Source of the DNA: Gonium pectorale
Taxonomy: Eukaryota; Chlorophyta; Chlorophyceae; Chlamydomonadales; Volvocaceae
Length of the DNA stretch: 14,762 nucleotides
Reading direction: 5' to 3'
Assembly: GCA_001584585.1 (NCBI GenBank)
Contig: LSYV01000010.1
Span: forward strand, 2,097,092 to 2,111,853
The notes under the pieces are model-generated. The model saw only the letters and a program-made list of their open reading frames with translations. It searched no databases and had not been told where the DNA came from. The translations under genes and the position numbers were made by a program. Positions 9,598-14,762 of the stretch are shown in pieces; the stretch's first letter is position 1, and each line of letters starts with the position of its first letter.

Positions 9598-9615
9598 TGC
9601 TCGCCTCGGCGAGCA
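9598..9615. other. Inverted repeat, 8-nt arms with 2-nt spacer
   Basis: TGCTCGCC and its exact complement GGCGAGCA are separated by TC. It sits about 510 nt upstream of the second gene's start. It could be a binding site for a dimeric protein or chance; no partner is known. Confidence 0.5.
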
Positions 9616-9830
9616 TGCGCGTGGTCTTGTGTGATGCCTGCCTCCTCTCATTCTCTTCGCACCCGACAGCCCAAGTGAATTCCCCCAATAAGAATTAACT
9701 GTCATGACTGTTGCGTATGCCGTCAACCCGCGGGCTCACCTCGGCGATAGTACACTATGCACCAGCCAGGGGTGCTGCCCCGGCGCGGACGCGCGGTGGA
9801 CCTTGCGAAATGAGTTATGAGCTACAGACG

Positions 9831-9850
9831 TTTATAAACTTCCTTAGCTG
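9831..9850 (+). repeat. 20-bp direct repeat, copy 1, containing TATAAA
   Basis: TTTATAAACTTCCTTAGCTG is identical to 10049-10068. The flanks are also loosely similar (ACG just before). The copies start 218 nt apart. Because the repeat carries a TATA box, this copy may be a second, upstream core promoter for the gene starting at 10129, or one side of an insertion's target duplication. Confidence 0.85.
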
Positions 9851-10048
9851 TATGTTGCTAGAACACACAGGTGCACGCAAACACCGTAAATTTGTACGGA
9901 CTGTGGGCGGGCTTGAAAGCCCCTGCCTGATGTATGCTGCACGTAAACAAATTCGTTCTCGCAACAGAAGTGTTTGTGGTATGTAGCGAAGCAACCCCCT
10001 CTCCAGTTTCGCCTTCCAGTTGGCAACAGAGGTGTAGCACTTACGACC

Positions 10049-10068
10049 TTTATAAACTTCCTTAGCTG
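10049..10068 (+). promoter_or_regulatory. TATA box of the second gene, within 20-bp direct repeat copy 2
   Basis: The second perfect copy of TTTATAAACTTCCTTAGCTG. Its TATAAA (10051-10056) lies 78 nt upstream of the ATG at 10129. A start site 25-35 nt downstream would fall near 10080, giving a 5' leader of about 50 nt. TATATA at 10074 is a weaker alternative. Position and sequence support a core promoter; the start site is inferred. Confidence 0.55.
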
Positions 10069-10084
10069 CTCCTTATATACCAGT

Positions 10085-10183
10085 ATGAATTTCACCGCAG
10101 CCAAGCCTAACGCGCAGCAAAGAGCAGAATGCCCGTCATCAACCGCGTCTTCTCTGACGCGGATGGCGGCCAGCTGCGCCTAA
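10085..10183 (+). other. Possible upstream ORF overlapping the second gene's start
   Basis: An ATG at 10085 with A at -3 opens a 32-codon frame that ends with TAA at 10181-10183, in a different frame from the main ATG at 10129 and overlapping its first 18 codons. It matters only if transcription begins upstream of 10085; the predicted start near 10080 makes this borderline. If translated it would reduce initiation at 10129. Confidence 0.3.
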
Positions 10184-13100
10184 TCGTTTACGCCGATTAT
10201 CAGGGTGGACCCAGGAGCTACGGCAAGCGCTCCGGATTCGGGTCCGGGTTCGGGAGTTACCAAAGCGCAACTCGCGGCGTGAGGCCGCTTTCCGTGGGCG
10301 AGGTCCTGCCTCCACACCTGCGGAGCGGCAGCTACGGCTACGCTGCGCCTGCGGGGCTCGACTTCTTGGACCCGCGTGCTGCGTGGGGGGCCAAGCCGTT
10401 GTCACCGGCTCTACCCTCCCCGAGCAGCAACCTCAGCACCCCGATCTACCGGCCAGGACGCTACGGCCACGCCGCTACAGCTGCGGAGGGAATGGCCTCC
10501 CAAGGCCGCGACGAGCCGGTAGTCAGGAACCTGGGCAGCCTGTTCGACGCACAGACGTCAAGCCCAACGCCGCGCCGCGCGCCGGCCGCGGGGGACTTCG
10601 ACAACCGCACGTACCTGCGGCAGCGCTCGCCCGATCGTGCTCCGTCGCCTTCACAGCAGACGGCGCGCCCTGCTTGCGCCCCTGTGGCGATGGGGCGGCG
10701 ATACCCATCGGCACCATCGCAGCCTGTGGCGCCGCCTCCCGCGTCGGTCGGCACGTCCGGGGCCTGGCACAGCCTTCACGCACAGGACTGTCCGCCGCCC
10801 GCCAGTAAGCCCAGCCCGCAAGTAACGCACTCGATGGTTGAGCGGATGGAGGCGCTCCGCGCGCAGCTGATGCGAGTGTCTAGGTGGGCGGGTGGGCGGG
10901 TGGCTGGGTGGGCGGGCGGGTGGGTGGGTGGGCGGGGTGCTGGGAGCTTGGTGTGGGTTGCCGATGTGGGTTGCCGCGCATAGCGCAGGTCGCAAGATGG
11001 CGGTTGTCTGAGGCGTACGTGTACGGGACCGGGGGGACGCAGGCTGGAGGCATCCCGCTAGGGTCACACTATGTGGGGTGTGGGGCTTGGAAATGGAATG
11101 GGTTGGATCCATCGAACGGGGATCTATCGAGAGGGACCCATTGACAGGGTGCGCTTCATTGTGCTGATATGATGGCACTAGAGCTCCTCCTCCAAGCAAT
11201 TGCTCTGAGGCTTCGCCCTCACGCGACCCGCGGCCCGCAGCACGCTGTCGGGCGTCCAGGAGCGGGCCGCCTGCCTCTCCGCCAACCTCGAGCGCAGCCG
11301 AAAGAGCTTGCTCAGCTCGGTCAACTTGGTCCCCGACGCTGGCGCAGCCGCCGCCGGCGTGGCGGCGGCAGCGCCCGCGGAGGTGACGCCCTCGACCCTG
11401 CCCCGCACCGCGCCGGCCGGCGCGCCGACGGGCGCCTACCCCGGTGTGCTGCAGGCGACGGGTGCTGCGACGGGTACCGGCACCAGTTACGCCGGCAGCG
11501 GCGGGAGCCCAGGGGCCGTGCAGGCAGGGGGCACGCACGTGTTCACCGTAACCGTAACGGCGGTCAAGCCCGGTGATGCGGCAGTTTCGGCGGCGGCGAT
11601 GGCGGCGGCGACGGCAGCGCCGGCGGCGGTGGCGGCGGTGCCGCAGTCTCAGCCGCAGCAGCTGAAGCAGGAGGGAGCCGAGCAGCAGCGGTCCGATGCC
11701 GGTGTGCTGCGAGGTTCGGGATGGGCGGCAGGTGAGGTACACAACTGCGTTGCCTGGCGTTGAGCGGACACCGGACGACGCAGGCTTCTAGGTTGGAGAG
11801 CTGGTGCGGTAGCAGATGCGGCGTAGGGCGGGTGGCAGGGTGGTGAGGAAGGTTTGCGAACTGAGTTGCGCAGGAGGTGTGTTGGAAGCTGGCGTGTGGC
11901 GGAACTGCATGCATTGTAGGATGTAGGATGTGGAATGAAGCGTTGTCTCTGCTGGCCGTGTTGGCCTCAACAGTCAGGTGGCGCGCCGTTTGGGGTTGGG
12001 ATTGTGGCGCCTATGTTGATTCTTAGCGGCGAATCCTCCCTATTGGACCTTCCAAGCGGGGCGCCTGCAGTAGGTTGATTTTTCTATTTGTTGATCGATT
12101 GATTTGGCATTCTTGCGTTGGACTCCAAAGGCGTTTGATCACGGACGCGTTTCAGTCTTTACGCCTATGCTATTTAGCCCGCCACTTAGCCTGCGCAGTG
12201 CTGGCGGTTGGTGACTGTCTCGGCAGTTATGACATTTGGCACTTGTGCGTTAGGGTTTTGGAGCGCGTGAGTTTGGGAACCCCTGCTCAGGACCAAACCA
12301 ATTTATCCATCCATTCTTCCCCTCTTCCACCCCATCCCCATGCTTTCCAAAGCTGCATTGCTGTACTAAGCATACATGATTAGGGACAAAAGTGACCGAA
12401 TTTGATTGTCCGGTAGCAAGAGGCTGATGTTGTGTGCTGATTGCTGATTGACGCGGTACTCACCCCCCGGCTATCAACCGAGGCTGATTGATGGACTGGC
12501 ATGCAAGAAACTGGCAAGGAAGAGGTTGGCTTACCCAGGTTTTGTTCCAGACGCGCTCAGTGGTTGATGGAGGCGGAGCTGTGGAGCTCGCCTGGTGCAG
12601 AAAGCTGCTGTTACCAATCATCGCGGTGCCCGGCCTCTTTCTGCCGCCTGCGCTTCCGCACCGCACCGCATCTCACGCCCCTTCCTGGGTTAGCAACTCG
12701 CTCCCTCCTGACGAGTCGTTGTCTTGCTCGCACGTTTGCAAACCTGCTCTCTTGCTCTGGCTTGGAAACCGCCCGAAGCTCCCTCTCGCTGACAAGCCGA
12801 CCCCCCCACCGAATCCCCACCCGCCCTGGCCTTCCCTCCCCTGGGTGCAGGGACGCCTCCACGGTCGCCTCTGCGCTCGCCAGCGACGTCGCCGCGCTCG
12901 GGCGGCCACCCCTTTGAGCTCGGGAGCCCCGGCGGCAAGGCGTTGTTCGCCTCTCTGCCGCCCATCGTGGAACCGGAGACTGAGTTGGAGGGACAGGAGG
13001 AAGGCGGCGAGGAGGAGGCGGAGGCCAGGGAGCAGGGACCACGGTCGCCCGCGCCGGACGCGTTGTACCAGACGCTGCGGCACGGCGCCATGCCCGCCGC

Positions 13101-14749
13101 CCTTGCCGCTTCGGGGGCCGGGAGCAAGCGGACTCGTAATCCGGCGGCACGAGCAGCGCCGGCGGCGACGACCAAGCCTGCGGCAGGCGCTGGCACCGCC
13201 GCAGCTGGCGACGAGGCGGAGGCGGCGGCTGTGGCGGCGGCCGCGGCCACGGCGGGCGTGGCGGCGGCGACCCTCTCGAGCGCCTTCGCGCAACAGCTCG
13301 ACTCGAATGCTCTGCGGGAACTCTTAAAGCACGCTCAGGTGTCGGTGACGTCTCACGCGAGCATGGCGCCGCTGGCAGCCGCGGCCCCGCCCGGTAGCGG
13401 CCTGGCTGCCGCGGAGGGCTCCCTGGAGCTCATGCGCGCCGCCAGCAGCACCTTGGCCTTGGGCGAGGGCAGCGGGCCCCTGCTCGTGAGCCCCACTGTG
13501 CTCGTCAGGGTTGGTGACGGCGGGGCCAACGGCCACAGCGCGCCGGGGCATCCCGTCGTGGAGGCGGTTTACGACCAGCCGGAGGCGGGGCCCTTCGCCG
13601 GGCCGCTCGCCGGGCCCGACGGTGACAGTGAAGTGGGCGAGGGCGAGGCGGGCGGCGAAGCCGGGGAGGCGGAGCTGACCAGCAGCGGCTTCGACGATGA
13701 GGACGGAATGCTCGGGAGTGCATGCCCCACGCAGCGCGGCGAGCCGAGCTTTGCGCTGCGCGTGCGGGCGGCCGGCGCGCTGAGCGGTAGCGGCAGCGGC
13801 GGCGCCGGCGCGGGCACGTCCGGCGGCGGGGAGGAGGGCGAGGAGGGGGAGGACGGCGACGACGCGGACGGGGCCAGTTGGCTGCGGCGGGTCAAGATGG
13901 AGGAGGTGGACGAGGAGGGGGAGGGAGAGGAGGGGGAGGGGGAGGGAGAGGACGAAGGTGACGAGGAGGGCGATGCGGCGGCGCGGCGTGAGGCCGAGGA
14001 CACGGTCAGCACCGAGCCGCCGCCGGCGCTCAGCCGCCGCACCTCCAGCCGCCACTACCCAGCTGTCTGGCGCCCGCGCTCCGCGAGCAGCAACGGCGCC
14101 AGCCCGAGCTTCCGACGGCACTTCTACGAAGGCTACAGCGAGGAGGAAGACCTGCCGGGGCAGGAGAGCCTCAGGGCGGCGGTGCAGGCCGCCGCAGCAG
14201 CGGCAGCGGCGGCGGCCGCCGCCGCCAGCTTCACCTTCCCTGCCAGCGCGCGCGCCAGCACCACGGGCGCGTCGGAGGTGGACGCCCACGAGCGCCTCGG
14301 CGCCAGCCTCACCGGCGGCGGCGGCATGTTCCGCGCCTACGGGCCGAGCCTCTCCCGCGGCCAGAGCATGAACACCACAGTCATGTCGCGGATGTCCCCC
14401 AAGTCAGGGCTCAACCCCGGTCGCAGCTTCCGGTCCGACGTCGGGCCGGGCATGTCCCCGGGCCAGAGCTTTCGCTCCGATGCCGCTCCCGGCATTTATC
14501 CCGGCCAGTACCCGGGCAACAGCTTCCGCTCGGACGTAGGCCCGGGGATCTCGCCGGGCCAGAGCTTCCGCTCCGAGGCTGCTTCGGGTGTCTCCCCGGG
14601 GCACAGCTTCCGCTCGGAAGCCGCCGCGGGGATATCCCCCGGCCACAGCTTCCGCTCCGACGTCGGCGCCAGCAGCCCCCGCAGCAGCGGCAGCGGCGCC
14701 AGCGGCGGCGTCCCGGAGAGCCCGCGCCCCGGCGCCAGCACTCCCGATG
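10129..14749 (+). CDS. Unrecognised large algal protein with coiled coil, acidic tract and SFRS repeats, 5' part
   Basis: I do not recognise this gene. Three exons are supported: 10129-10883, 11241-11731 and 12851-14749; the next donor, GTGAGT, is at 14750, so the gene continues beyond the window. Frame is kept at both joins (AG|C Ser, G|GG Gly), giving at least 1,048 residues. The start is the first ATG after an in-frame TAA at 10108-10110, with A at -3. Features: N-terminus MPVINRVFSDADGGQLRLIV, then a Gly/Ser/Tyr-rich part; a likely coiled coil at about 236-280 (VERMEALRAQL ... ERAACLSANLERSRKSLLSS) spanning the first join; Ala/Pro/Thr-rich sequence to 415; an acidic Glu/Gly/Asp tract (encoded near 13829-13977); 13 alanines (862-874); and SFRS repeats from residue 941. 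No signal peptide, membrane segment or catalytic motif is seen. Strong G/C third positions support coding. Less likely, exon two reads through to a stop at 11761-11763 and the third exon belongs to another gene; no TGTAA lies between. Confidence 0.75.
10884..11240 (+). other. Intron 1 of the second gene
   Basis: Donor GTGGGC after ...GTGTCTAG, acceptor GCGGCCCGCAG. It begins with about 60 nt of GGTG/GGCG repeats (10884-10944), strongly G-quadruplex-prone on the transcript strand. The splice is supported because the coiled-coil heptads continue across it and the frame is restored with a serine codon. Confidence 0.7.
11732..12850 (+). other. Intron 2 of the second gene, with a lower-GC core
   Basis: Donor GTGAGG, acceptor CTGGGTGCAG. 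At 1,119 nt it is long for this window. From about 12,060 to 12,500 it is clearly less GC-rich, with repeated GATTG/TTGAT words (for example at 12073-12105 and 12430-12490). No TGTAA is present, which argues against a gene boundary here. A small exon within it cannot be excluded. Confidence 0.55.
14188..14226 (+). repeat. Poly-alanine tract in the second gene
   Basis: Thirteen consecutive alanine codons using GCC, GCA and GCG mixed, not a pure trinucleotide repeat, so the amino-acid run rather than the DNA repeat seems to be kept. It lies between the acidic tract and the SFRS repeats. Confidence 0.9.
14425..14660 (+). repeat. Six-copy 42-nt (14-residue) SFRS repeat in the second gene
   Basis: Units start at 14425, 14467, 14521, 14563, 14605 and 14647. 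Consensus is SFRS(D/E)-three residues-G-x-SPG(Q/H); the second unit is 18 residues with an extra YPGN, and the last is incomplete. Codons differ between units at synonymous sites (TCC/TCG, GAC/GAT, GGC/GGG) while SFRS and SPG persist, suggesting selection on the peptide. Each unit has an RS and usually an SP dipeptide, possible kinase targets (inference). Confidence 0.9.
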
Positions 14750-14762
14750 GTGAGTCGGGGTC
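14750..14762 (+). other. Start of the next intron of the second gene
   Basis: GTGAGT at 14750 is a consensus donor after the Asp codon plus one base (phase 1). Only 13 nt are visible before the window ends. The frame would otherwise stay open, so the donor is likely but not proven. Confidence 0.5.

Larger units (their letters stand above)
9096..10050 (+). other. Intergenic region upstream of the second gene
   Basis: No supported gene. Contents: a possible alternative polyadenylation signal TGTAA at 9454-9458; a TATAAAC motif at 9441; an inverted repeat TGCTCGCC-TC-GGCGAGCA at 9598-9615; a short hairpin GGGCT-TGAA-AGCCC at 9911-9924; and the first copy of the 20-bp direct repeat at 9831-9850. 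Composition is less GC-rich than in the introns, as expected for promoter-proximal sequence. Confidence 0.5.

Noticed and set aside
12250..12259. TTAGGGTTTT, resembling the algal telomere repeat
   Set aside because: Single occurrence with no tandem copies; chance match.
12488..13327. 279-codon + strand open frame at the start of the third exon
   Set aside because: Arg-rich in its second half, a sign of a shifted frame in GC-rich coding sequence; the frame two bases over stays open to the window end with good codon use and joins in phase to the previous exon.
13324..14289. 321-codon antisense open frame opposite the second gene
   Set aside because: High G/C third positions on the + strand leave the opposite frame open; the + frame has codon bias and structured repeats.

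Overview
The window looks like nuclear DNA of a GC-rich green alga, most likely a volvocine such as Chlamydomonas or a close relative. This is inferred from four things: many short exons split by introns of about 200-1,050 nt with GTGAG/GTGCG donors and C-rich ...CAG acceptors; very strong G/C preference at third codon positions; Ala/Gly/Gln/Glu-rich low-complexity linkers inside proteins; and use of TGTAA, the usual volvocine polyadenylation signal. No species can be named from the sequence alone.

Region 1 (1-6585, + strand) is the 3' part of a gene for an ABCG (white-brown complex) half-transporter. I resolve eleven exons that splice in frame to 514 whole codons. They run from just before the Walker B motif of the nucleotide-binding domain, through the H-loop and a long algal linker, into six membrane segments and a TGA stop. 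The Walker A, Q-loop and ABC signature must lie upstream of the window. The introns hold most of the oddities: microsatellites, a three-copy 24-nt tandem repeat, degenerate copies of an exon end, a possible inserted segment flanked by 14-nt repeats, and an AT-rich island.

Region 2 (6586 to about 10050) has no gene I can support. The first TGTAA after the stop is at 9078, so much of it may be a roughly 2.5-kb 3' UTR. It contains GA-rich tracts, hairpins, and an 18-bp perfect palindrome just before the TGTAA. Beyond about 9,100 it becomes intergenic or promoter-like sequence with TATAAAC motifs and a 20-bp direct repeat.

Region 3 (10129 to the window end, + strand) is the 5' part of a second gene. 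Three exons give at least 1,048 codons of an unrecognised protein with a short coiled coil across the first splice junction, acidic and poly-Ala tracts, and a six-copy SFRS...SPG(Q/H) repeat. The large third exon has no start codon of its own near its beginning and becomes evident only after splicing.

The two genes point the same way, but nothing in the sequence links their functions. I found no CRISPR array, rRNA gene or intact transposon; tRNA genes were not searched systematically. The items most worth checking are the second gene's protein, the duplicated TATA segment with its overlapping upstream ORF, and the copies of an exon/donor boundary inside intron 2787-3358.
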